36,804 bases of DNA from Candidatus Anaerobiospirillum merdipullorum (GTDB lineage: Bacteria; Pseudomonadota; Gammaproteobacteria; Enterobacterales; Succinivibrionaceae), in NCBI GenBank assembly GCA_018883895.1, contig JAHLFG010000071.1:1-36804 (forward strand), in the 5' to 3' direction. Made by a program: the position numbers and the translations under genes. Positions within the stretch are counted from its first letter, which is position 1. Each line of letters opens with the position of its first letter. Positions 26,821-34,132 of this stretch are shown piece after piece. The notes below the pieces were generated by a model. The model had not been told where the DNA came from, searched no databases, and saw nothing but the letters and a program-made list of their open reading frames with translations.

Positions 26821-27459
26821 ATGAAAGTAGCAGTTTTAGGGGCCAATAGTGCGCTGGGGCGACGCATTGTCTTACATGCCGAAGACTGTAAGATGGCGGT
26901 GACGTCCATTGTGTCCACTCCGGCCGATTTAGTAGGCAATGGCCCCATCATCATCAAAGAGCCCGGTGAGCTTACGGTGCAGGAGCTGGCGCGCTTTCAT
27001 GTGCTCATCGATGCGCTAAGCTTTGCCCGCATTAAAGCCTTTGCGCCGGGGCAGACCCCGCTTGAGCTCTTACATGACAAGCTGATGCACACTTCTTGTC
27101 ATTATTTGGGCATTGGTGATTGCAGCTTACTTTATGTCGATAATAGCAGGCGGCAATTGCTGGCCGATAGCCCCTTGGTGCACAGCATCGGCGGGCAGAG
27201 CGATCCTATACGCTGTAAGACCTTGTGGGAGACTTTGCAGCGCTGGGGGGATTTTAACTGGACCTTGTTGTGTCCGCCCTTGCTTTTAGATGAGCACAGC
27301 TATGGCAAGGGACGCTTTGAGTTATGCTCGGATGTTTTGCCCATGGGCATTGATGGCAGTAGTCGCATTACCTTAAGCGACTTTATCGCCGCGTTAATTG
27401 AGCTGTTAAAGGTGCGCGGCGCGCAACGCTGTTGCGTAAGCTGTCGCGGGCTGTATTAA
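26821..27459 (+). CDS. NAD(P)-binding Rossmann protein, NADH-flavin reductase/epimerase-like (COG2910 type)
   Basis: About 212 residues. It starts with a nucleotide-binding fold, MKVAVLGANSALGRRIV, where the middle Gly of the usual GATGxxG is Ser. The later part, FNWTLLCPPLLLDE and DGSSRITLSDFIAALIELL, fits the atypical SDR proteins of the YwnB group, of unclear substrate. A GTG at 26809 would add four residues, but the Rossmann start argues for ATG at 26821. The AAGG at 26803-26806 is rather far from this ATG. The gene follows the HNH-like gene closely and is probably cotranscribed. Its stop interlocks with the convergent BOF gene stop (TTAA at 27456-27459). The tail is Cys-rich (RCCVSC). 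Confidence 0.7.
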   Translation: MKVAVLGANSALGRRIVLHAEDCKMAVTSIVSTPADLVGNGPIIIKEPGELTVQELARFHVLIDALSFARIKAFAPGQTPLELLHDKLMHTSCHYLGIGDCSLLYVDNSRRQLLADSPLVHSIGGQSDPIRCKTLWETLQRWGDFNWTLLCPPLLLDEHSYGKGRFELCSDVLPMGIDGSSRITLSDFIAALIELLKVRGAQRCCVSCRGLY

Positions 27460-27902
27460 GGCTGTAGCGGCGCACAAATCCGGATTGCTAAGTTGAGCGT
27501 TAAGAAAGAGCGCTCAACTTGTACCCACAATTGATAGCTCTTACCGACCTCAAGTTGCACGCCACTAGGCTCTGTATTTTCACTCAAGGTCGCCTTAAGG
27601 CAGGTTTTGCTGTCATCACACAACATAAAGGTGGAGCTATCTATTTGCTCTTTGACCGTGGCGCGTAAGACGGCAAAATCGCCATCCTCCGCTACCGCCT
27701 CAAGTTGCGCTAAGGTATTGTCGCGCGGATTTTGCGTAAAGCCCAGCGGAGCGCGTCCGCGCTCGTCAATACTATCAAAGCCCCGCGGCAAGGGTTTGCT
27801 CGTCATCCCGGTAGCTTCCGAGGCGGCGTAGGCGCTAGTGCTTACTAAAAAGCATAAGCCTAAGGTAAGCAGGGAGGTAAAAGCGAGTAGGCGCACGGGC
27901 AT
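27456..27902 (-). CDS. Secreted OB-fold (BOF/YgiW-like) protein
   Basis: 148 residues from an ATG at 27902 with AAGGAT upstream; a TTG further up is unlikely. Residues 1-27 are a clear signal peptide (LLAFTSLLTLGLCFLV, then STSAYA), so the protein should be periplasmic. The remainder, DGDFAVLRATVKEQIDSSTF to VGKSYQLWVQVERSF, resembles the BOF domain of YgiW/YdeI stress-tolerance proteins, an OB fold that in relatives binds small cationic or other ligands. Two Cys in FMLCDDSKTC could form a disulfide. The family match is from recall and moderate. The role is not readable. It is divergent from the SHMT-like gene and convergent with the Rossmann gene. Confidence 0.6.
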   Translation of the reverse strand: MPVRLLAFTSLLTLGLCFLVSTSAYAASEATGMTSKPLPRGFDSIDERGRAPLGFTQNPRDNTLAQLEAVAEDGDFAVLRATVKEQIDSSTFMLCDDSKTCLKATLSENTEPSGVQLEVGKSYQLWVQVERSFLTLNLAIRICAPLQP

Positions 27903-28111
27903 TTTTTCATCCTTAAACAATGAGCTTTATCCTCTAATCTAGCACAGGCCGGCATAGGGCACCCATAGCTTACAAGCCTTAGGGCAGAAAAATGTGGACT
28001 GACAGACAAAATCGCGGTGCCACCGTGCTTTTTGCTGTCAAAGCAGCATCTTTTGTTATATATTTTCAGTTGAACCTTCCACTTAAAAAGAAAACGCGAC
28101 AGGGGTATGTT

Positions 28112-29455
28112 ATGAATCCGCTAAATGTAATCCGCGGCTTTGATCCTGACCTTTATTCCTATTTTGAAAAGGAGTTGGAGCATCAGCGACTCTCGCTGTC
28201 CTTTATTCCGGATGAAAATAGCACTTCACCCTTATGCGCTGCCATTATGGGTAGTGTGTTGGTCAATACCTCTAAGGTCTCGGGTTATAGATTAGATGCC
28301 GGCTTGGAATCGTTAACTGCCAAGCGCATTTGTGATCTGTTTAAGGCCGATCATGCTAATTTACGCACCATTTCCATTGAAGCGGCTTCGCGTTGCGTGT
28401 TCCAAAGCTTAACTAAACGCGGTGACATCGTGATGTCACTTGATTTACGTAAAAAGGAGCACTGCAATTCCGAATCCTTGGCCTATCGCTTCGTCAATTT
28501 CAGTATTGATCCCAAGACGCAGCGTTTGGACATGGATGCCATTGAAAAGCAGGCCAAGGCTTGCATGCCGCAGATGATCATCGTCTCGCCGATTAACTAT
28601 CCTTTGGAGATTGATTATGCGCGCTTTGCGCATATTGCCAAGGAATGCCATGCGCTCTTGTGGTGTGATATTTCACAAATCGCCGGTTTAATTGCCGGTG
28701 GGGCCTTACCGTCACCGGTGCCGCATGCCGATGTGGTGACCTTCTCCTGCCACGGCTCCTTGCAAGGGCCGCAAGCAAGCGTCATCTTATGTCGCGAAAA
28801 TATTGCCAATGCTATCGATAGATCTGTCTATATCGGTGGACATACCGGACTGCAGACGGCCCAACTTGCCGCCTTAGAGGCGCGTATTGGCGAGATGGCC
28901 GAGCCCATTTATGCCGAGTATGCCAAGGCGGTGGTGAACAATGCCAAGGCTTTGGGCGAGGGCTTAAAGCAAGGCGGGCTTAATTTCATGTGCCAGGGCT
29001 CTGATAGTCATCTTATCTTGGTCGATAGTAAGGACTGTGCCTTATCCTCTGCCCGTGGCGCACAGGAAATGCTGGCCGATGCCGGGGTAAATGTGCGTAT
29101 TTGCTCCATTGAAACGGCAGATCCTGAGGTGAAGTTTGATGCCATTCGCTTCTCTACCTTAGCGCCCACCACCCGTGGCGCGACGGCGGCGCAAATGCGT
29201 GAGGTCGGTGGCCATATTGCCCAATTCTTACGTAACCCCAACAATGACAACTTAAAAGTCTTACGCGACAAGATCACCCGCATTACGGTAGGCTTGCCGA
29301 CCTTCTTTGAGTATTGGTTAAGCCCGATCGTGCGCGATAATCTAACTAAGATGAGCTTTATGAGCTCTGATAGCACGCAAATTGCCGACTCGATTCATCC
29401 GACGCGTCTGCAAACTTTAACGCGTAAATTTAAAGAGCGCAAAAATAATAACTAA
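28112..29455 (+). CDS. Serine hydroxymethyltransferase-like pseudoenzyme lacking the PLP lysine
   Basis: 447 residues, close to GlyA length (417) plus a C-terminal extension (about 415-447). The fold of SHMT is followed throughout: ENSTSP (35-40), AAIMGSVLVN, PHADVVTF, NAKALGEGL and IRFSTLAPTTRG. But key sites differ from E. coli GlyA: the lysine that binds PLP in THKTLAGPR is Gly 215 (here CHGSLQGPQ), the phosphate-binding SGS is EAA (90-92), the stacking His region is RKKEHCN (113-119), and the DMAH His is Gln 189 (DISQ). Asp 186, Glu 35 and Arg 346 remain. It should not do PLP chemistry. An open frame begins at 27992, but the ATG at 28112 has AGGGG upstream and gives the SHMT-like N-terminus. 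Neighbours give no pathway. Confidence 0.85.
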   Translation: MNPLNVIRGFDPDLYSYFEKELEHQRLSLSFIPDENSTSPLCAAIMGSVLVNTSKVSGYRLDAGLESLTAKRICDLFKADHANLRTISIEAASRCVFQSLTKRGDIVMSLDLRKKEHCNSESLAYRFVNFSIDPKTQRLDMDAIEKQAKACMPQMIIVSPINYPLEIDYARFAHIAKECHALLWCDISQIAGLIAGGALPSPVPHADVVTFSCHGSLQGPQASVILCRENIANAIDRSVYIGGHTGLQTAQLAALEARIGEMAEPIYAEYAKAVVNNAKALGEGLKQGGLNFMCQGSDSHLILVDSKDCALSSARGAQEMLADAGVNVRICSIETADPEVKFDAIRFSTLAPTTRGATAAQMREVGGHIAQFLRNPNNDNLKVLRDKITRITVGLPTFFEYWLSPIVRDNLTKMSFMSSDSTQIADSIHPTRLQTLTRKFKERKNNN

Positions 29456-29479
29456 GGCGCTGTAACTTAACTTTCTTGT

Positions 29480-29508
29480 GCAAGGCTCTGTTATGGCAGG
29501 GCCTTTGC
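29480..29508 (+). terminator. Possible terminator between the SHMT-like gene and dusA
   Basis: GCAAGGCTCTG (29480-29490) can pair with CAGGGCCTTTGC (29497-29508) with one bulge and one G-U pair. No T run follows, so function is uncertain. Confidence 0.3.
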
Positions 29509-29542
29509 GTCTCTATCCTGCCTAAAATTTGAGGAAATTTGC

Positions 29543-30544
29543 ATGCCGGCACCCTATAGCGCCGATCGCTTTGCCATCGCGCCGATGGTGGATGTGACTA
29601 CCCGTCCTTTTTGTCTGATGGCCCGTGTGCTTACCAAGCACGCGATGCTATATACCGAGATGATAGCCGCCGATGCCATTGTGCATGGCAAACATCATTT
29701 AATTGCCTTTGATGAGGTCGAGTTGCCGCTGACCTTACAATTAGGAGGCAACGATCCTACTAAGATGGCGCAGGCGGCTAAGGTGGGCGCCGCCCTTGGT
29801 TATAGCGCGATTAACATCAATGCCGGTTGCCCGTCCGATAAGGTGCAGCGCGGGGCCTTTGGCGCCATCTTAATGAAGGATATTCCGCTGTTATGTGAAA
29901 TTTTTCAAGCAATGCAAGGGGCGGTGGATATCCCGGTGAGCATTAAAACGCGCATTGGCGTGGATGAGGATGACAGTTGGGACTTTACCTTGCATTTGGT
30001 ACAAAGTTTGGTTGACGCGGGGGTTAAGCATCTTATTTTGCATGCCCGCAAAGCTTGGCTCAACGGTCTGTCGCCGCTGCAAAATCGCACCATTCCGCCG
30101 CTTGATTACGATCGCGTCTATCGCCTCAAGAAAATGTTCCCGCAGATCTTTTTTACCATTAATGGCGGGATTACGACCCTAGAGCAATGTCAGGGGCATT
30201 TAACGCAGGTCGATGGGGTGATGCTCGGGCGGGCCATTATCGACAATCCGTATCTGCTTACTTGCGTAGATAGTGCCATCTTAGGCTACGCTACACCCGT
30301 CTTAAGTCGCGCCGCGTGCATGGAGCAATTTATCGCTCAAGCGGCCTTATTGCGCAGTCGCGGGGTGGCTCTACACCACTTTGCCCGCCATTTGTTAGGC
30401 TTTTTTAGTGGCATACGCGGAGCGCGGGCCTATCGGCGTTATCTTTCTGAGCATATGACCGATTTGGGGGCTGATGAGCGCGTGCTGGCGGCAGCTTTTG
30501 CTTTAATTGATAAGGATGCACTCGAGGGCAAAGAAAGCGCCTGA
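29543..30544 (+). CDS. dusA: tRNA-dihydrouridine(20/20a) synthase DusA
   Basis: 333 residues, the usual length. It reduces uridine 20/20a in the tRNA D-loop with FMN and NADPH. The N-terminal TIM barrel shows IAPMVDVTTRPFC, LYTEMI and TLQLGGNDP, and the catalytic Cys 96 is in NINAGCPSDKVQ; HARKAWLNGLSP and ENR-like QNRTIPPLDYDRVY are the DusA-specific stretches, separating it from DusB and DusC. The C-terminal helical part ends near GARAYRRYLSE. The ATG at 29543 has GAGGAAA upstream. It stands alone between the SHMT-like gene and an aldo/keto reductase. No unusual residues. Confidence 0.95.
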   Translation: MPAPYSADRFAIAPMVDVTTRPFCLMARVLTKHAMLYTEMIAADAIVHGKHHLIAFDEVELPLTLQLGGNDPTKMAQAAKVGAALGYSAININAGCPSDKVQRGAFGAILMKDIPLLCEIFQAMQGAVDIPVSIKTRIGVDEDDSWDFTLHLVQSLVDAGVKHLILHARKAWLNGLSPLQNRTIPPLDYDRVYRLKKMFPQIFFTINGGITTLEQCQGHLTQVDGVMLGRAIIDNPYLLTCVDSAILGYATPVLSRAACMEQFIAQAALLRSRGVALHHFARHLLGFFSGIRGARAYRRYLSEHMTDLGADERVLAAAFALIDKDALEGKESA

Positions 30545-30621
30545 GCATAAACTTCAGGCTACAATAAGCTAAAGAAAACCAAGTTAAAGCTATTTGCGCA
30601 GAGAAAATAAGGAAAGGTCAG

Positions 30622-31488
30622 ATGTTAAGTATCAATTCTACGGTGGAGCTTAATAATGGCGTGCAGATGCCGCTATTGGGCTTGGGGGTCTTTAGGTCCA
30701 AAAGTGGCGAGGAGACCCGTGCGGCGGTGCGTACGGCTTTGGAGTATGGCTATCGCCATATTGATACCGCGCGCATTTATTGCAATGAAAAGAGTGTCGG
30801 CCGCGGGATTAAGGATAGTGGGCTTAAGCGTGAGGAAGTCTTTGTCACCACCAAGTTGTGGCGCACCGATTACGACTCTCCGCGCCGCGGCCTTACGGAA
30901 TCGCTAGCGCGCTTGGGGCTTGATTATGTTGATCTCTATCTCTTGCATTGGCCCTTTGTCGGCTTTGAGCGCGCCTATCTTGAGTTGGAGCAATTACAGC
31001 GCGAGGGTTTATGCCGCGCCATTGGGGTGTCCAATTTTAAGATTCATCACTTTGCCATGCTCAAGGCTGCCGGCGCCACGGTCATGCCGCAGGTAAATCA
31101 AACGGAGTGTCACCCCGCTAATGCCGAAAATGTGCTTTTAGGCTGGAGTCAGGCTCATCAGGTGGCGCTGGAGGCCTATTCGCCGTTAGGAGGGCAGGGG
31201 AATTTACTGATTAATGATCCGCGCATTTTAAGCATTGCCGCGCACTATAAGGTCAGCGCCGCGCAAGTTATTTTGCGCTGGAACTTACAGCGCGGGGTAA
31301 TTGTCATCCCCAAGTCCGTACATGCCGCGCGGATTTTAACTAATTCGCAACTGTATGACTTTGAGCTCACGCCCGAGGAGATGAGTGCTTTAGGCGAGCT
31401 TGACAAGCATGAGCGTCGCGCCTGGGATCCTGATCGCATTGAGGCGCGTCCGCCTGAACTGTGGCCCACTCCGGTGCCGGAGGATTAA
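30622..31488 (+). CDS. Aldo/keto reductase (DkgA-like)
   Basis: 288 residues, a cytosolic NADPH-dependent reductase with a TIM-barrel fold. The catalytic tetrad is Asp 48 (HIDTARIY), Tyr 53, Lys 78 (TTKLW) and His 109 (LLHWP). The cofactor end shows IPKSVHAARI, where the Lys, Ser and Arg bind the NADPH 2'-phosphate. The sequence is close to the 2,5-diketo-D-gluconate reductase / methylglyoxal reductase group, so a small aldehyde or ketone substrate is expected, not proved. ATG at 30622 has AAGGAAAGG upstream. The stop interlocks with the convergent dCMP deaminase stop (TTAA at 31485-31488). Confidence 0.93.
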   Translation: MLSINSTVELNNGVQMPLLGLGVFRSKSGEETRAAVRTALEYGYRHIDTARIYCNEKSVGRGIKDSGLKREEVFVTTKLWRTDYDSPRRGLTESLARLGLDYVDLYLLHWPFVGFERAYLELEQLQREGLCRAIGVSNFKIHHFAMLKAAGATVMPQVNQTECHPANAENVLLGWSQAHQVALEAYSPLGGQGNLLINDPRILSIAAHYKVSAAQVILRWNLQRGVIVIPKSVHAARILTNSQLYDFELTPEEMSALGELDKHERRAWDPDRIEARPPELWPTPVPED

Positions 31489-32054
31489 GCGCCGCAGCAC
31501 CCGCCGCAGCCGCAACCGCCCGCTGGGGCAGATGTCGGGCCATTACCTTCTTGCGCTAGCGTATGGATGGCCCGTTGCATAATGTCATCTTCCCACTCTA
31601 AGGGATTTACGGTAAATAACTTGCCGTTTTCATCGCGCAAGACCACGCGTGCAATTTGGGCATTTAAAATCATGCGCTCACACATAGCACATGGGCGCAT
31701 ACTCTTAGTGGGCTTGCCAGTTTTTACCTCGGTGCCGGCCAAATAGAGTGTTCCGCCGACGACATCTAAGGGATTGCCATTGATAATGGCATTGGCCTCA
31801 GCGTGTACCGCGCGGCACAGCTCATAATGCGTACCGGGCTTAATCTTCAGCTGCTCGCGCAAGCAAGTGCCCAAGTCCGAGCAATTGGCGCGATGGCGCG
31901 GGGCACCATTGTAGCCGGTGGCGACGATGCGGCCATCCTTGGAGACAATCACCGCTCCATAGCGGCGGCGAATGCAAGTCGAGCGCATGGAAACGGCTTG
32001 CGCAATTTCCATAAAGGATTCATCCTTAGTCGGACGGTCAAATTCAACGGTCAT
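31485..32054 (-). CDS. dCMP/cytidine deaminase-family protein with Cys-rich tail
   Basis: 189 residues. The zinc-dependent deaminase motifs HAEANAI (His 84, Glu 86) and PCAMC (Cys 122, Cys 125) are clear, and the sequence resembles deoxycytidylate deaminase (ComEB type), which makes dUMP for thymidylate synthesis. Extra Cys 58, 64 and 80 near GxNCSDLGTC suggest the second zinc seen in this family. An unusual Gly/Cys tail (GGCGCGGCCGA, 179-189) follows. A longer frame reaches 32246, but the ATG at 32054 has AGGGAAG just upstream and gives the normal N-terminus. The stop interlocks with the aldo/keto reductase stop. Confidence 0.9.
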   Translation of the reverse strand: MTVEFDRPTKDESFMEIAQAVSMRSTCIRRRYGAVIVSKDGRIVATGYNGAPRHRANCSDLGTCLREQLKIKPGTHYELCRAVHAEANAIINGNPLDVVGGTLYLAGTEVKTGKPTKSMRPCAMCERMILNAQIARVVLRDENGKLFTVNPLEWEDDIMQRAIHTLAQEGNGPTSAPAGGCGCGGCCGA

Positions 32055-32229
32055 ATGCTTCCCTTTTATATCTATTATTAAGCGCAGTATAAGCCTTGGA
32101 TAAAACGCTGTATCAGCTCTGCATGCAAATGCGCTCAAGATAGCACAGTAAAGCGCCAAAATACCTAAATGAGAAAAACAAGCGCTTGATAAAACGGTAC
32201 TCAAACTTGGCCTTTTGCGGCAAAAAAGC

Positions 32230-32259
32230 TTGGACAGGGCGCGCATTTTACCTTATAAT
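32230..32259 (+). promoter_or_regulatory. rplY promoter
   Basis: TTGGAC (32230-32235) and a perfect TATAAT (32254-32259) are 18 bases apart, on the plus strand. Transcription should begin near 32266, giving a leader of about 70 bases. Confidence 0.8.
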
Positions 32260-32265
32260 GGCGCG

Positions 32266-32334
32266 CGTTCATGCCTTGGTCGCAGGACATGAACTTCAAT
32301 TATATGATTATTCATTAATTAAAGGATTTATATC
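32266..32334 (+). promoter_or_regulatory. Structured rplY leader, candidate L25 autoregulatory site
   Basis: GTTCATG (32267-32273) and CATGAAC (32288-32294) make a 7-base stem with CCT/AGG continuing inside past one bulged A. Autogenous control by L25 through the rplY 5' leader has been described in E. coli and relatives, so this hairpin is a plausible version; whether it matches that structure is not checked. Confidence 0.45.
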
Positions 32335-32622
32335 ATGGCTATTTCTTTAGATGCAGTTGTCCGTTCTGACCTGGGGAGAGGTGCGAGCCGCCGCCTTCGT
32401 CGTGACGGTTTCATTCCTGCCATCATCATCGGCAGCAATGTAGACACCATTTCCATCACCTTAGATGAGAAGAAGCTGATTGTGGCAGCTTTAAAGGATG
32501 AGTTCTACAATGAGCCTATCACCATTAATGTTAATGGTGAGGCGATTGCCGTTAAGCCTACCGATATGCAGCGTCACCCGGTGAGCTCGCGTATCCTGCA
32601 CGTGGATTTCACCCGTGTCTAA
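32335..32622 (+). CDS. rplY: 50S ribosomal protein L25 (bL25)
   Basis: 95 residues, the short single-domain form as in E. coli, which binds 5S rRNA in the large subunit. Recognised by the N-terminal AISLDAVVRSDLGRGASRRLRRDG, then FIPAIIIGSN, and the ending HPVSSRILHVDFTRV. AAAGGA precedes the ATG. It has its own strong promoter and a structured leader upstream and an intrinsic terminator downstream, so it forms a single-gene unit. Confidence 0.96.
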   Translation: MAISLDAVVRSDLGRGASRRLRRDGFIPAIIIGSNVDTISITLDEKKLIVAALKDEFYNEPITINVNGEAIAVKPTDMQRHPVSSRILHVDFTRV

Positions 32623-32660
32623 GCTTTGATTGCATTTTTACCTTAAGTAAAGATGATAGA

Positions 32661-32690
32661 AAACGGTGCTCTTGGTGGCGCCGTTTTTTA
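32661..32690 (+). terminator. Intrinsic terminator of rplY
   Basis: ACGGTGC (32663-32669) pairs with GCGCCGT (32678-32684), with one G-U pair, and is followed by TTTTTT (32684-32689). It lies 40 bases past the rplY stop. Confidence 0.85.
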
Positions 32691-32724
32691 TTTAGGGATA
32701 ATAAGCACAAAAAAGGGAGAGCGT

Positions 32725-33891
32725 ATGGCCTCGATTCGCGCGTTGATAGCTTTAGCTTTCGGCACCCTGGGCCTGGGGATCACCGAATATGTAGCCATGG
32801 GCCTGCTGCCGTATTGGGCAGAGGATTTGCACCTTGATTTGGCCACTTCCGGCCATGCCATTTCCGCCTATGCCTTGGGCGTAGCGGTGGGCGCTTTTAT
32901 GTTGGTCTTTATGCGCCATTTAAAGCTCAAGACCATTTTGCTTATCTTGGTGGTGATCCATATTGTCGGTAACGCATTTACTGCCTGGGCGCCCAATTAT
33001 GAGCTCTTAATTAGTGCCCGCTTTGTTGCCGGCCTACCCCATGGCAGTTATTTTGGGGTTGGCTCAATTATTGCCCAGCGTATTGCCACGCAAGGGCGCG
33101 GCACTTCAGCCGTGGCTATCATGACTGCCGGCATGACCATTGCCAATGTGTTTGGTGTCCCCTTAGGCACAGCTTTGGCACATACTTTAAGCTGGCGCGT
33201 TATTTTCTATTTGGTGGTGTTCTGGGGCGTCTTAGTCTTAGTGTCCTGCGCGTTTTGGGTCAAGGATGTCGGGCGCATTGAGGATACTGGCTTTAAGGGG
33301 CAATTTGCTTTTTTAAAGCATCGCGCGCCTTGGTTGGTCTTGGCCGCTACGCTGTTGGGTAATGCCGGTATTTTCTGCATGCAAAGCTATGTCAGCCCCA
33401 TTTTGACCATGGTAGCAGGCGTAAAGCTTGAATACGTCTCAGCCGTCTTGGTGGCAATGGGTGTTTGCATGGTGATTTTCAATTTGATCTCAGGACGCAT
33501 TTGCGATCTCTTTACACCAGGGAGCGCCGCGTGCTGGTATCAATTGATAGCGGTCTTCCTCTTAGGCGGCATTGCGCTTTTTGGCTCGCATACCATTATC
33601 TGCATTGTGCTCATTTGCCTGACAGCCGGCATGCTCTTTGCGCTCTCGGCTCCAGAGCAGGTGTCAATCTTACGTTGCTCGCCAGGTGGCTTACTCCTAG
33701 GTGCCGCCAGCGTTCAGGCAGCCTTTAACTTAGGCAATGCCTTAGGGGCCTATGTGGGTGGTTTGCCCTTTGTTTTTGACCTGCCGCTTCACTTTATCAC
33801 TCTCTTTGGCGCAGCTTTAGCTTGCTTGGGCTTTATCGCGCTTTTTATCTACTATCGCTACGATGAGCGTAAATTTACCGCTCAGATCTAA
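32725..33891 (+). CDS. MFS transporter, AraJ/YdhP-like
   Basis: 388 residues with 12 predicted membrane helices, the usual count for drug:H+ antiporter type 1 proteins. Motif A-like and the family sequence RALIALAFGTLGLGITEYVAMGLLP at the N-terminus point to the arabinose-efflux-like (AraJ, YdhP) group; ARFVAGLPHGSYFGVG is another typical stretch. Likely an exporter of small hydrophilic or drug-like compounds by proton antiport; the substrate is unknown. A longer frame starts at 32653 inside the rplY terminator, so I choose the ATG at 32725, which has AGGGAG upstream. A strong hairpin follows at 33901-33924. Confidence 0.88.
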   Translation: MASIRALIALAFGTLGLGITEYVAMGLLPYWAEDLHLDLATSGHAISAYALGVAVGAFMLVFMRHLKLKTILLILVVIHIVGNAFTAWAPNYELLISARFVAGLPHGSYFGVGSIIAQRIATQGRGTSAVAIMTAGMTIANVFGVPLGTALAHTLSWRVIFYLVVFWGVLVLVSCAFWVKDVGRIEDTGFKGQFAFLKHRAPWLVLAATLLGNAGIFCMQSYVSPILTMVAGVKLEYVSAVLVAMGVCMVIFNLISGRICDLFTPGSAACWYQLIAVFLLGGIALFGSHTIICIVLICLTAGMLFALSAPEQVSILRCSPGGLLLGAASVQAAFNLGNALGAYVGGLPFVFDLPLHFITLFGAALACLGFIALFIYYRYDERKFTAQI

Positions 33892-33900
33892 ATAAGAGCA

Positions 33901-33924
33901 CACGCCGTGCACCCACACGGCGTG
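33901..33924 (+). terminator. Hairpin downstream of the MFS gene
   Basis: Perfect 9-base arms CACGCCGTG (33901-33909) and CACGGCGTG (33916-33924) with a 6-base loop, beginning 10 bases beyond the MFS stop. There is no clear T tract, so it is a probable but not ideal terminator. Confidence 0.5.
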
Positions 33925-34132
33925 CGCTGATTTGTGACACAGCTTTCAGGTTTTTGCAAAAAGCTATTTTAAAAATTACAAAATTTCTTTACCCTAAAAA
34001 AAGAAGTTGCGCCTTTGGGCTTGGTTTGACGGCTTTTGTCCCCGTCAGGGCAGCTTAAGGCATACTTAGTCTTAACTTTAAAGGAGCACATCATTGCCCC
34101 GTAAGTCCGGGTGCACGTGCTAAAGGTTATAT

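Noticed and set aside
25825-29455. Whether this stretch is a complete defence island
   Set aside because: Apart from the HNH-like protein there is no methylase, helicase, toxin, integrase or phage-related gene, so I do not call an island.
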